From: Enterococcus_D entomosocium
GTDB lineage: Bacteria; Bacillota; Bacilli; Lactobacillales; Enterococcaceae
Direction: 5' to 3' (one strand)
DNA: 64,000 nucleotides
Assembly: GCF_030441895.1 (NCBI RefSeq)
Contig: NZ_JARJAS010000005.1
Each line of letters starts with the position of its first letter. Within the stretch, counting starts at the first letter, position 1. This document shows positions 53,292 to 61,358 of this stretch, in pieces. Under the pieces are notes generated by a model. The model worked only from the letters and a program-made list of their open reading frames with translations, had not been told where the DNA came from and made no database searches. Made by a program: the position numbers and the translations under genes.

Positions 53292-54986
53292 TTATGCTGC
53301 TTTTTCTTGAAAGGCTTTGCTTAACAATCTATTGGCTTCCTCTGACGTTGCTTCACGGTAATTACTGCAACCAAAGTGGGCATTTATAATAAGTCTGCCA
53401 GCAGGTGACATTGCAGGTACGTTATGCACATATATTTTGCTAACGCCGTTAACTTTTTTTACTTTAGAAACAGCATCACAGTAGAACCTCCAGCCATCAT
53501 CATCCATATAAACTTTTCCAACTTCAACTTCTGGATTGTCAAACTCAGGTGCTTTTTCTTCAGTTGGTTCAGGATTTTCTAGTTGTTTGAACTGTTCAAT
53601 CTGTGCTGGCGTTGCGGGTACAGCTGTGGTAAAGTATGCTGATCCTGTTACTGATTCAAGCCCCAATTCCAAAAGTTCAGTGCTGTTATAAGTAGGAACA
53701 GTATATGCCCAGTTAGTATTCTTTGGTCGTACTTCCTTAACTCTAATAACTGTGCCATACAGAGTTCCTTCTACCGCATAATAGTTACCAGCAGTAATCA
53801 CAGTCCCTTTAGGGCTAATCAAGCGTGGCGGCAATCCTTCAACTTTGATAAAGCTTTCCTCCACATCCTCAAAACTGCGTTCCATGCGGTATTCTGGTGC
53901 AGAGCCATCTGCCCACTGCATGCGGTACTCACTTTTTTCTTCATCAACTTCTGTGACCAGTCTTGCGTATTCCATGTCAATACCTGCTTCTGGATAGTTC
54001 AGGACATCCCCAACTTTGAACTTTGGTTTTGGCTTTTCAAAAGAAGAATGCAAAGTATATTCTGAATCATACTTTTCAATACCGCTTGTATGTTCTCCCT
54101 CTGGATCAGTACCATCAGCCCAAACCCATTTATATTCAGCTTTTTCTAAATCAACTGCTGTGATTTTACGTGCAAAGAAGAAACGCCCTGTTGAAATAAT
54201 GTCTCCCACTTTGAACTTAGGTTTAATTGCAAGGATAACTTTTGCAATCATTTTAGCAGTGTACCACCAGTAATCTCCTTCAGCACTTCCTTTTAAATCA
54301 TCTGAAGAAATGTATTCAACAGTAATTTCTACTCCTCGCTTGGCTAAGTCTATCATTGCATGATTTGCTGAGTCCTTCCCATAATCATAGCCAATTGCTA
54401 AGTCACTGCGCAGTACAATCTTGTCTCCAACTTTGATGGCTGCAAATTCTTCTTCACTGATGTGCGGCTGTGATACTGGCTCCAAGTCAGCTTCAGAAAT
54501 AATCTGATCCCAATTATGGTGTGCTGATAAAGCGTGGTAGCTGTGGTTGCCCCTTTTAGATATATTGACATGTGCAACTTCTACCTCTGTGCCAATGTCA
54601 AAATGATGGTGCGTAGGATTGCCGTTACCCTTGACACGTAACTTCTGTCCAACAGTGTACAATGGTTCTGGAGATTCCTCAGCTTGCTCTGGTTCTGCTG
54701 CTTGCTCAAGAACCTCTACACGCCCTTCCAGTGCTTCAACTTTTGTTAGAGCTGCAGTAGCAATGTCTCCGCCAAAGGCATTTTCTGGCAGTTCTACTAA
54801 TTCAATTTCACGGAAATACATGTAGTGACTGCCATAGCTGTTTCCTTCTTGGAAATATTGCGCTCCCTCAAAATCCATACTTCCGTCATCAACTAACGTG
54901 ACCAATGCGCCCAGATTAAACACATCATCACCTTTAATAACTCTGTATTTTGCACCTTTAATTGTTTTCAACTGTTTTTCATTCAT
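53292..54986 (-). CDS. Large hypothetical protein with repeated SH3-like modules
   Basis: 564 residues. At least four similar beta-barrel-like starts: FKVGDIISTGRFFFARKITA, FKVGDVLNYPEAGIDMEYAR, VGQKLRVKGNGNPTHHHFD and IKVGDKIVLRSDLAIGYD, each with KxxxGD, and tracts with Tyr-x-Trp. A coiled-coil segment (ALTKVEALEGRVEVLEQA) lies between. Single-gene size is unusual for this phage region. No enzyme motif. Possible multivalent binder; it lies just upstream of terminase. Confidence 0.6.
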   Translation of the reverse strand: MNEKQLKTIKGAKYRVIKGDDVFNLGALVTLVDDGSMDFEGAQYFQEGNSYGSHYMYFREIELVELPENAFGGDIATAALTKVEALEGRVEVLEQAAEPEQAEESPEPLYTVGQKLRVKGNGNPTHHHFDIGTEVEVAHVNISKRGNHSYHALSAHHNWDQIISEADLEPVSQPHISEEEFAAIKVGDKIVLRSDLAIGYDYGKDSANHAMIDLAKRGVEITVEYISSDDLKGSAEGDYWWYTAKMIAKVILAIKPKFKVGDIISTGRFFFARKITAVDLEKAEYKWVWADGTDPEGEHTSGIEKYDSEYTLHSSFEKPKPKFKVGDVLNYPEAGIDMEYARLVTEVDEEKSEYRMQWADGSAPEYRMERSFEDVEESFIKVEGLPPRLISPKGTVITAGNYYAVEGTLYGTVIRVKEVRPKNTNWAYTVPTYNSTELLELGLESVTGSAYFTTAVPATPAQIEQFKQLENPEPTEEKAPEFDNPEVEVGKVYMDDDGWRFYCDAVSKVKKVNGVSKIYVHNVPAMSPAGRLIINAHFGCSNYREATSEEANRLLSKAFQEKAA

Positions 54987-54988
54987 AT

Positions 54989-55126
54989 TTACTGATCCTC
55001 CTGTTTGTTCTGTTTTAAGTAAGTTTCAATTCCTGTAAGCACTGCATCCTTGCCGTACTTTAGTTCCATGCGTTTAATTTCTGACTTAATGCCAGTCTGA
55101 AAATACTCTGCTAAATCATACTTCAC
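54989..55126 (-). CDS. Small phage protein
   Basis: 45 residues from GTG 55126 behind TTAGGAGAACTACA. MKYDLAEYFQTGIKSEIKRM, basic helix. It ends 3 bp before the start of the 564-residue gene. Unknown function. Confidence 0.5.
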   Translation of the reverse strand: MKYDLAEYFQTGIKSEIKRMELKYGKDAVLTGIETYLKQNKQEDQ

Positions 55127-55250
55127 TGTAGTTCTCCTAAACTTCTGTAATTTCAAGAATTCTAACTGTCAGGAGTATAAATACCTTGGTTAACTGTTAA
55201 AACTCTGTTTTTCTACTAAACTTAGTACATCTGAGAGCAGAGATTGAAGA

Positions 55251-55529
55251 TTATTCTGATTTACTCTGCCTACTTTCAGCCAATCTCTTTGCAGCTGCCT
55301 GTTTCTGCTCTTCAGATAGTGTGCGCTTTTTAGAAATACTGACATTGCCAATCACAGTACCTTCCAGTCTGCTGATTGTGCCATTGTCCTCAACAGTAAT
55401 GGACTTTGGCTCTACTACTGCTTGCCACTTTTTATTTAAAGTAGGCACATCACCGTAGTAATGCCACGTCTTTGATTCACTGTCATACGACAAGATGACT
55501 TCCTGCTCATTGCGTGGTGTGACAGCCAT
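55251..55529 (-). CDS. Hypothetical phage protein
   Basis: 92 residues, MAVTPRNEQEVILSYDSESKTW, basic C-terminus KKRTLSEEQKQAAAKRLAES like a DNA-associated helix. Starts directly after the gene upstream. Unknown. Confidence 0.6.
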   Translation of the reverse strand: MAVTPRNEQEVILSYDSESKTWHYYGDVPTLNKKWQAVVEPKSITVEDNGTISRLEGTVIGNVSISKKRTLSEEQKQAAAKRLAESRQSKSE

Positions 55530-56108
55530 CTACTTCACTCTTTCTGCAAACTGCCATGCCCATTCAAAGTCTTCCTTAATTTCATCTTCTGTGAGAAGCT
55601 TTGATGTATTGGAGCGTGCAGTGAATGTTCCTAACTTAACCTTAGTCAGAACTACTTTGGTGATTCCTTCTGCATCTGTGAACTTACGTAATGAAAAAAC
55701 ATTGGCATTCTCAGGTACATTGGGATTTGGCAGTACTACTTGATACAAAGGCTCCACTGGTTTAGTAAGTTCTGCTTTGAGTTCTGCCACTTTAGCTTCA
55801 AGTTCTTCCAGCTTCTGCAAAGCAGCTTCCTTGTCTTGTCCAACAGCAATGAAATACTCTTCACTATCAGATAGCGCTTTAACAATCTTCATACCAACTT
55901 TGAAAAGTTGCGGTTCCTTGCCATAGTTACGCTTTGCAAAAGAGCGGTCACCAAATTGAAGTGAATTTTCTCCTGCAAAAACACAGGTGTCTTCTCCATA
56001 TTTATAATAATAATCTGATGACAGACTATCTCCTGTAAGCTCGCTTAATTGTTTAACTGCTTCTGAATAGTCTTCTTTAGTTTTAGTGTGAAAAATACTT
56101 ATAGTCAT
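55530..56108 (-). CDS. Hypothetical phage protein
   Basis: 192 residues from ATG 56108 behind TAGGAGAATCACT; the longer in-frame reading is rejected. Beta-rich with a coiled coil (KLEELEAKVAELKAELTKP). Ends FEWAWQFAERVK. Unknown. Confidence 0.6.
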   Translation of the reverse strand: MTISIFHTKTKEDYSEAVKQLSELTGDSLSSDYYYKYGEDTCVFAGENSLQFGDRSFAKRNYGKEPQLFKVGMKIVKALSDSEEYFIAVGQDKEAALQKLEELEAKVAELKAELTKPVEPLYQVVLPNPNVPENANVFSLRKFTDAEGITKVVLTKVKLGTFTARSNTSKLLTEDEIKEDFEWAWQFAERVK

Positions 56109-56118
56109 AGTGATTCTC

Positions 56119-56517
56119 CTAGTCTTTATTTGTAATAGTGAATGGCACAATGCTTTCAGGCATGTAGTTTACTTCATACTTGAAATTGTTGACATCAGCG
56201 CCTTCCAAGTCTTCAACAACGTACATGTTGAACTGCGTCATGTTGATAAGATGCTTTTTGTACACGCCTTTCTCTGCTTCAACGATAATTTCCAACTTAT
56301 CAGAATTGCTAGTATTAACAGAAATGTTCCCAATGACTTCAAACTCAACTTTGCTGGAAAGAGTATTGATAACTGCCACACGCCTAACAACATTGAAATT
56401 GTCGGCATCTTGACTGATATTGTAAGACACCTTATTTGCCTGTCTGTTGCAACCTGCCACAACAATCATTGCTACTGCCATCGTTAGTGCCACCATAAAT
56501 TTCTTGTACTTTGTCAT
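56119..56517 (-). CDS. Secreted lipoprotein, possible superinfection-exclusion protein
   Basis: 132 residues. A signal peptide KYKKFMVALTMAVAMIVV is followed by the lipobox VAGC with the modified Cys at residue 23. The mature part is beta-rich. Small phage lipoproteins of this kind in Gram-positive phages (Ltp-like) block DNA entry by related phages; the assignment here is inference. Confidence 0.7.
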   Translation of the reverse strand: MTKYKKFMVALTMAVAMIVVAGCNRQANKVSYNISQDADNFNVVRRVAVINTLSSKVEFEVIGNISVNTSNSDKLEIIVEAEKGVYKKHLINMTQFNMYVVEDLEGADVNNFKYEVNYMPESIVPFTITNKD

Positions 56518-56660
56518 TTAGCTTCCTCCACTGATGTGATTTTATATACTCCCTGCATGACCATTGCCATTTCAGTTGCTTCTTGCTCACTGATTGCACA
56601 TAGCCAACAGCATGAATCTCTGCCTTTCCAGTCAACATACTTCACTTTGTACATGCTCAT
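56514..56660 (-). CDS. Small phage protein
   Basis: 48 residues, MSMYKVKYVDWKGRDSCCWL, with a CC pair and a later Cys, ending TSVEEAK. Its stop overlaps the lipoprotein start (ATGA) and its start overlaps the upstream stop, so it is part of a coupled string. Confidence 0.6.
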   Translation of the reverse strand: MSMYKVKYVDWKGRDSCCWLCAISEQEATEMAMVMQGVYKITSVEEAK

Positions 56661-57004
56661 TGCTGATCCTGACTGTTTGAATAGCGTTGCAAGAGTGCTA
56701 GTGCTTCACCCACTGTGTGGACAGTATGACTCATGCCACCACTTGAGATAGTGAACTCCATGTCTGACTGCTGCAGCTCAATACTTATTTCTATAACATG
56801 GCATCTACTGTCCATGTAGCCGTGTACTTCAGACAAAGTTACACCTTCAGAGTCTGCAATTTCCTGCAGCTCAAACAGTTCCCAGCCGTCATGGTCTTGC
56901 ACGGCTTGCAGCATTGCTTTGTTGGCTTCTTCTTCTATTGCAAACAGCCCAGTAGTATATTCACCGTGATTGCAGCTGATTGTATACATAGATAAACTTT
57001 TCAT
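56657..57004 (-). CDS. Hypothetical phage protein
   Basis: 115 residues, MKSLSMYTISCNHGEYTTGL, alpha/beta, Cys near 11 and 68. Coupled to neighbours by overlapping start and stop codons. Unknown. Confidence 0.6.
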   Translation of the reverse strand: MKSLSMYTISCNHGEYTTGLFAIEEEANKAMLQAVQDHDGWELFELQEIADSEGVTLSEVHGYMDSRCHVIEISIELQQSDMEFTISSGGMSHTVHTVGEALALLQRYSNSQDQQ

Positions 57005-57327
57005 CCTGCTTCCTCCTGCTCTAATTGGAATATGTCAGCAATTAAACTATCAAAGGCTTCTATCTGCATATACTTTTCAAAACAGTTGGGATTTCCGCAC
57101 TGCCTGAATCCTTTATCAAGCAGCCTTGCGCTCCAATACGTTCTTGTGCTTGCATCAGAAGTATTGACCTCAGACAAAAACTTAATCATCAGCCCAGATT
57201 CAGATAGCCTACAGAATGTGGCTGTCATATTGACATTGCCACCAAGTATAGGAGTTGAATGCTCAGTAAAGGCATCACAGTGTACTTCTACATATTCAAT
57301 CTGCTGTTTTTTCTTCTTGAAGAACAT
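57001..57327 (-). CDS. Hypothetical phage protein
   Basis: 108 residues starting MFFKKKKQQIEYVEVHCDAF, with a Cys pair in QCGNPNCFEKY that may bind zinc. Overlaps both neighbours by 4 bp. Unknown. Confidence 0.6.
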   Translation of the reverse strand: MFFKKKKQQIEYVEVHCDAFTEHSTPILGGNVNMTATFCRLSESGLMIKFLSEVNTSDASTRTYWSARLLDKGFRQCGNPNCFEKYMQIEAFDSLIADIFQLEQEEAG

Positions 57328-57623
57328 CACTCTTCCTCCTGTTCCAAAGCCCGCATAGCATCTAATATTTCCTGATTTGTAAAAGCTTTGATATCAGACT
57401 TAGTCGTAAACCTTTGACCGAGAACCCAAACTAAGCCTAGTAGATTTTTTTCTTTGTGATATTCTTTAATACCCCTTAAATCTTGTAAAAGTAATTGCTG
57501 ATTCTCATTTAACTGTGGCGCTGCATCAAAGCTGACAAAGTTTTTTAGTTGTATATGTTGCCCTGTGACTCTGGCTGCGTCAAACTCTCCTACAGCTTTG
57601 TTGCCAATAAACAGTTTTCCCAT
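57327..57623 (-). CDS. Hypothetical phage protein
   Basis: 98 residues, MGKLFIGNKAVGEFDAARVT, then an amphipathic helix QNQQLLLQDLRGIKEYHKEK-like and an acidic C-terminus. Unknown. Confidence 0.6.
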   Translation of the reverse strand: MGKLFIGNKAVGEFDAARVTGQHIQLKNFVSFDAAPQLNENQQLLLQDLRGIKEYHKEKNLLGLVWVLGQRFTTKSDIKAFTNQEILDAMRALEQEEE

Positions 57624-57647
57624 TGTGTTATCTGTCCTTTCAGTTGG

Positions 57648-57851
57648 TTATTTTGGTGGATCACTTACTAACTCATAATCTTTTTTGCTGAAAAAGTAAT
57701 AGTCTTGCACCTTGTACAATCCATTGTCTTGAAATACTGCCGCCTTTTCTGGATCATCTGTCAGAACTGACCAAGAATCTGTCACATACCGCCATGGCTG
57801 CCATGGTTTAAGCGAAGGTTTCACTAGTACTCTAACTTTTGGTGTACCCAT
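57648..57851 (-). CDS. Hypothetical phage protein
   Basis: 67 residues from ATG 57851, overlapping the upstream stop (TGATG). Contains PWQPWRYVTDSWSVLTDDPEK. Its C-terminal SDPPK resembles the neighbour's SNPPK, hinting at duplication. Unknown. Confidence 0.55.
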   Translation of the reverse strand: MGTPKVRVLVKPSLKPWQPWRYVTDSWSVLTDDPEKAAVFQDNGLYKVQDYYFFSKKDYELVSDPPK

Positions 57852-58111
57852 CACTGCTCACCCTCCAAGTTTGTAATTTTTGGTGGATTACTGACTGGAT
57901 TGAACATCAGATCAAATAAGTCTTTATGGATGTCAATCCACGCTCCATCTTCCTTAGTCAGAACAACTTCTGTGTCTGCTTCTTGTACAGGCTTTTCTCT
58001 TTGCCAAATACTGCCTACGTCTATTTGATAGTCATTACCTGTTTCATTTCCTTCAAAATCATCAAGTTGCGGGATTGAAAAGGTTTCAATGCATTTATAT
58101 TTATAGATCAT
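57851..58111 (-). CDS. Hypothetical phage protein
   Basis: 86 residues, MIYKYKCIETFSIPQLDDFE, beta-rich with VGSIWQREKPVQ. Start at ATG with GGAGCTGAAATA upstream. Unknown. Confidence 0.55.
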   Translation of the reverse strand: MIYKYKCIETFSIPQLDDFEGNETGNDYQIDVGSIWQREKPVQEADTEVVLTKEDGAWIDIHKDLFDLMFNPVSNPPKITNLEGEQ

Positions 58112-58141
58112 TTATTTCAGCTCCTTAGTTGGTTATTTCTG

Positions 58142-58285
58142 TCACTTATGGACTTTTACAACTTTGAAAACTGCTTGTTCCTGACCATACATATCACAAT
58201 GCAGCCAGTCAGTAATTAATTCTTTCATGTACTTTCTATCCCCACAGCCATATAGCTGACCATTGAGATACAGCTGATAAACCAT
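58142..58285 (-). CDS. Small phage protein
   Basis: 47 residues, MVYQLYLNGQLYGCGDRKYM, ATG preceded by GGAGGAGAAAA. Short alpha/beta protein with two Cys. Unknown function. Confidence 0.6.
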   Translation of the reverse strand: MVYQLYLNGQLYGCGDRKYMKELITDWLHCDMYGQEQAVFKVVKVHK

Positions 58286-58315
58286 TTTTCTCCTCCAACT
58301 TTTTTTGATTGCTGA

Positions 58316-58681
58316 CTAAGGCAACCCAATCCACACGACAATCACTTTTTCCCATTCATATTCATTTACCCTTGATATTGCCATTTGATTAATTATGGCT
58401 GGATCTGGTTCAATATCGTGAGAAAATATCTCATCATAAATGAGGTCAAATTCCTTTTCTATCAAATCTTCTTCAGCACCTGACTTAAAATAAATACGCT
58501 CGCCATTATTCCAGATATAATCAATTTCAGCTTTTCCAAAGGAACCTGCCCACCAACTGTAGGTATCATCTGCTACAATCTCTGCATCTATCATGGGAAG
58601 TATCTTCAATTCAGGATTTTCTTTAATCAGATCAAGTAATGATTGGACATTTCCTTTTTGAATTTCAATTTCTGTTCTCAT
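58316..58681 (-). CDS. Hypothetical phage protein
   Basis: 121 residues from ATG 58681 behind AAAGAGGAATACC; a longer in-frame reading is rejected. Acidic, MRTEIEIQKGNVQSLLDLIK, with WWAGSFGKAEIDYIWNNG. Unknown. Confidence 0.6.
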   Translation of the reverse strand: MRTEIEIQKGNVQSLLDLIKENPELKILPMIDAEIVADDTYSWWAGSFGKAEIDYIWNNGERIYFKSGAEEDLIEKEFDLIYDEIFSHDIEPDPAIINQMAISRVNEYEWEKVIVVWIGLP

Positions 58682-58756
58682 GGTATTCCTCTTTTCTAAG
58701 TTGGTAATATTGGCGGATAGTGCAATCATTTACTGCCGTATACGTCCACACTTCTT

Positions 58757-58870
58757 TCACTGTTGGTAATACAGCGGATGCAGTGTATTGGCAATATGTT
58801 CTTTGTACATGTGCAAGCAGAAAAGTTGTTTAAAGAAGCAGATACCGTAGACTAATAAATCTCCAATCAT
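58757..58870 (-). CDS. Very small phage protein
   Basis: 37 residues with a hydrophobic start (MIGDLLVYGICFFKQLFCLH). ATG overlaps the stop of the gene upstream (TAATG). No other support. Confidence 0.4.
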   Translation of the reverse strand: MIGDLLVYGICFFKQLFCLHMYKEHIANTLHPLYYQQ

Positions 58871-59727
58871 TACGCCACATCCTCCTTGCTTTCCAATGCC
58901 GCTAAATAGTTCTCCATATATTCCAGCTTCTTGCTGCCTTCCAACGCTTCTCCAAACTGCGGAAACGCATCATACAGTGATAGCTGATCCTTTAGCCATT
59001 CTCTTTTAAATAGTGGCAAGCCATTTACAAACTCCGTTGTCTCAGAACAAGACTCTTGCCGCCCTTCATACATCAGCGTTTTATCTCCTGTGAAATCTCT
59101 GTAATATCTGTGGAACTTTCCTGCCTGATCCCGCATACCGCCACGCTTCTGTTTCTTCCTGAAAGCAAGGAAACTGTATTTGCTGTTCTTCATAACATGC
59201 AGATAGAGCCGCTTAGTTTCTGTCTCAACAACAATATCTACGCCCATCAAAGTGTCCAGCACATCACTGCCAACAATCTTCCACTCTGGAAAAAGCTCTC
59301 TCAGTAGAAGTACACAATGTAATTCCACAATCTGGCTGATATAGCAGCGGTAGTTTCTGTTAGCAACTGCCGTAGAGACCGTGGCATCCCATTGAATGCC
59401 TTCAGGTGGATTCCTGCGCCAAAACTCTTCAGCCAGTTCCAAACAATACTCATTAAATTCTTTCTGTGTGGGGACTCTGGCTAGTTCATTGCAAAGGACT
59501 TCAAAGGCGCTGCCCATCTTTGTACCAAAGCCAGTGACACGTTCCACTGTTGCTTCAATACCTTTGTTGACCTTGCCTTCAATTTTCTGATAAGGCTGTA
59601 CTGCGTACTCTGGTTTTGCAAGAGTCTCCTTAAGCCCATCTGCTGTGAGATCAAGTAAGCTGTATAAAGACTCTTGATCCAGTATGCCTTCATAGATGCG
59701 ACTGTAATTAATGATTGAACTGTTCAT
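58870..59727 (-). CDS. Possible PD-(D/E)XK-type protein, first gene of the late unit
   Basis: 285 residues. DVLDTLMGVDIVVETETK followed by RLYLHVMKNSKYS near 165-195 resembles a restriction-endonuclease-like core with Asp and a Lys two residues after a hydrophobic strand, but the second acidic residue is not certain. Other parts are helical and basic. First gene behind promoter D, far upstream of terminase. A nuclease for host DNA or for packaging is possible; I do not recognise a family. Confidence 0.6.
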   Translation of the reverse strand: MNSSIINYSRIYEGILDQESLYSLLDLTADGLKETLAKPEYAVQPYQKIEGKVNKGIEATVERVTGFGTKMGSAFEVLCNELARVPTQKEFNEYCLELAEEFWRRNPPEGIQWDATVSTAVANRNYRCYISQIVELHCVLLLRELFPEWKIVGSDVLDTLMGVDIVVETETKRLYLHVMKNSKYSFLAFRKKQKRGGMRDQAGKFHRYYRDFTGDKTLMYEGRQESCSETTEFVNGLPLFKREWLKDQLSLYDAFPQFGEALEGSKKLEYMENYLAALESKEDVA

Positions 59728-59754
59728 GCTGCCACTCCTTTATTTTGTCTTATG

Positions 59755-59789
59755 CTTACTTATTCACCTTCCAAAAATAAAAGTGGACA
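59755..59789 (-). promoter_or_regulatory. Phage-type promoter, copy D (late operon)
   Basis: Read leftward: TGTCCACTTTT, 10 bases, GGTGAATAAGTAAG. GTCCAC (59783-59788) and GAATAA (59760-59765) are 17 bp apart. It starts the 26-kb structural operon. Confidence 0.75.
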
Positions 59790-59963
59790 CTATTTCCAAA
59801 ACTTTTTTATTTTTTTTCAATTTCTCTGCTAACTGACTGTAAAAAATAAGACCTATATATAGTAGGAAAGTAAATATACCTGAAATACATTTCTTTCTGT
59901 TTTCTCTGCTAAGTTAAGTACATAAATAAGGAATAAATTGAAATGAGCAGTAATTTATCTGCG

Positions 59964-59998
59964 GACAACAAAAAAAAGACAGCCACAATGAAGTGACT
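59964..59998 (-). terminator. Weak terminator-like hairpin upstream of the late promoter
   Basis: Read leftward: GGCAGTCAC and GTGGCTGTC pair with one mismatch around TTCATT and are followed by TTTTTTTTG. It shares AACAAAAAAA and CAGCCACA with the 33.7-kb terminator, and would stop a leftward transcript entering from 60-61 kb. Confidence 0.5.
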
Positions 59999-60047
59999 GC
60001 CTGCGCAATATCTTTATAACAGTACTATACAGTTATTACTGTTATTA

Positions 60048-60183
60048 CTGTAATTAAAGTTAGAGAAGTATTTACTATTAATAGAGTTAAATATTTTAAC
60101 CTTAGTTTACTGTAATTTTTTACAACATTAAACAGTAATCCTTTAGTACCAACTGTTTGAACTAGGTTAAAATTCTTTACCTA
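60048..60183. repeat. Non-coding repeat block R2
   Basis: GTAATTAAAGT, then at 60074-60106 a 33-bp element with palindrome GTTAAATATTTTAAC and CTTAGT (31 of 33 equal to R1), and at 60161-60180 ACTAGGTTAAAATTCTTTAC matching R1. The two elements are in the opposite order from R1. Confidence 0.6.
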
Positions 60184-60894
60184 GTAACTGAAATATAGCA
60201 GTTAAAAGATATTAGGGCTAACGCCCTGCATTACTGACGTAATGCTAATAAGAGAGACTAATCCAGTAATTACTGTTAAAAGAAACAAGAATATATGGGC
60301 ATGGACTATTGCCCACTGCCTGCCAGAGTCTATTGCTGCATCCCTCTGTGAGGAAAAGCTAAAATTTACTATGTATTTTTTAAAGGGACTGTTGATCTCA
60401 GAAAGTACCTGCAACCCAAAGTGGGGGTTAGGACTGCTGGGTGCTGTTGGGTGCTGCTGGGAATTGTGTATGCTTATAGATGCTGTTGGGGGATTGTAAA
60501 AATTATTGTGTATTTTGTGTGACTGCTTGGGGGCAGCTGGCTGGCGGGGGTACTCCCCCTGCGGCGGGGTCACTGTCTGAAAAATATTTTTGCGAGAAAA
60601 TTAATTTTAGCATAACAAGAAACTCTGACAGTTGGCACAGTGTGAGACTATCAAACAATCTGAATTATACATTTTAGACAACTTGGGAAAATGGTTATTA
60701 TGTAAACTAACTATGTGACTGTGCTATTGCAGCGCTGTTTACAGCGTCACATCAGCTTTTAAAACAGTCTTACAACTTAAATAAAATTGTATATTATTTA
60801 ATAAGCTGCAAGATCACGGCGGCAATTGTTATCTTATGTATAACAGTAATCAATTTAATTAACAGTGTAATAAAGTATGGCTCACTTAAATAAC

Positions 60895-61190
60895 AGTACC
60901 CCAATGTTAACAGTACCCCGCTATTAAGCCTTACCCCCGCTGATCAATAGCCGCCATACTTTTTTATAAAAGCAACGCACACTTTGAGAACTTGCTCAGT
61001 GTTTGCAACTGTACCCTACCCCATCCCAACTGTTTCCCCTACCCTTTATGTACCCCAGCCTAATCAGTACCCCACGTTATAACAATAACCCCCTGTAATT
61101 CATCCCCCTCTCAAAGTACCCCTACTGTAAAATATAGCCCCATATTGTTTGTACTGTACCCCTACTGTAAAAAACATACCCCTACTGTTA
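60895..61190. repeat. Cluster of ACCCC-type short repeats
   Basis: About thirteen blocks of the type TACCCC in 290 bp on the plus strand (GGGGTA on the minus). The last three agree best, as TACCCCTACTGT followed by A or T residues, at about 61117, 61156 and 61178. The spacing is irregular, mostly 15-40 bp. Iteron-like or RNA-encoded structure; function unknown. Confidence 0.65.
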
Positions 61191-61358
61191 TTTATTATTA
61201 TAGCTTTATTAAATGTAAAATCTGCTATTCCTTACAGTTAACCACTTAGATCAAGCAGCACAACAATAATTATATTGTTATTTAAACTCTTGCTTTACCT
61301 ATCAGATCAAGCATCAAAAAAAGTTTACAGTTATGTTTACATTTATCAGCAAAAAGGC

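Larger units (their letters stand above)
59790..61358. other. 1.6-kb non-coding, repeat-rich region
   Basis: No convincing gene on either strand. From left to right: T-rich stretch, terminator-like hairpin (59964-59998), R2 repeat block (60048-60183), G-rich tract (60415-60575), AT-rich part, and the ACCCC repeat cluster (60895-61190). It separates divergent late leftward and rightward operons. Candidate replication origin and switch region. Confidence 0.7.

Noticed and set aside
53292..59727. Small terminase subunit
   Set aside because: Several small genes precede the large subunit, but none shows a clear HTH plus oligomer domain, so none is named as such.
60242..60499. An 85-residue rightward frame in the non-coding region
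   Set aside because: No binding site or promoter, and it overlaps the skewed tract whose pattern is not codon-like.
60202..60573. A 123-residue leftward frame in the non-coding region
   Set aside because: Pro/Ser/His-rich product from the G-rich tract, no Shine-Dalgarno, no domain.
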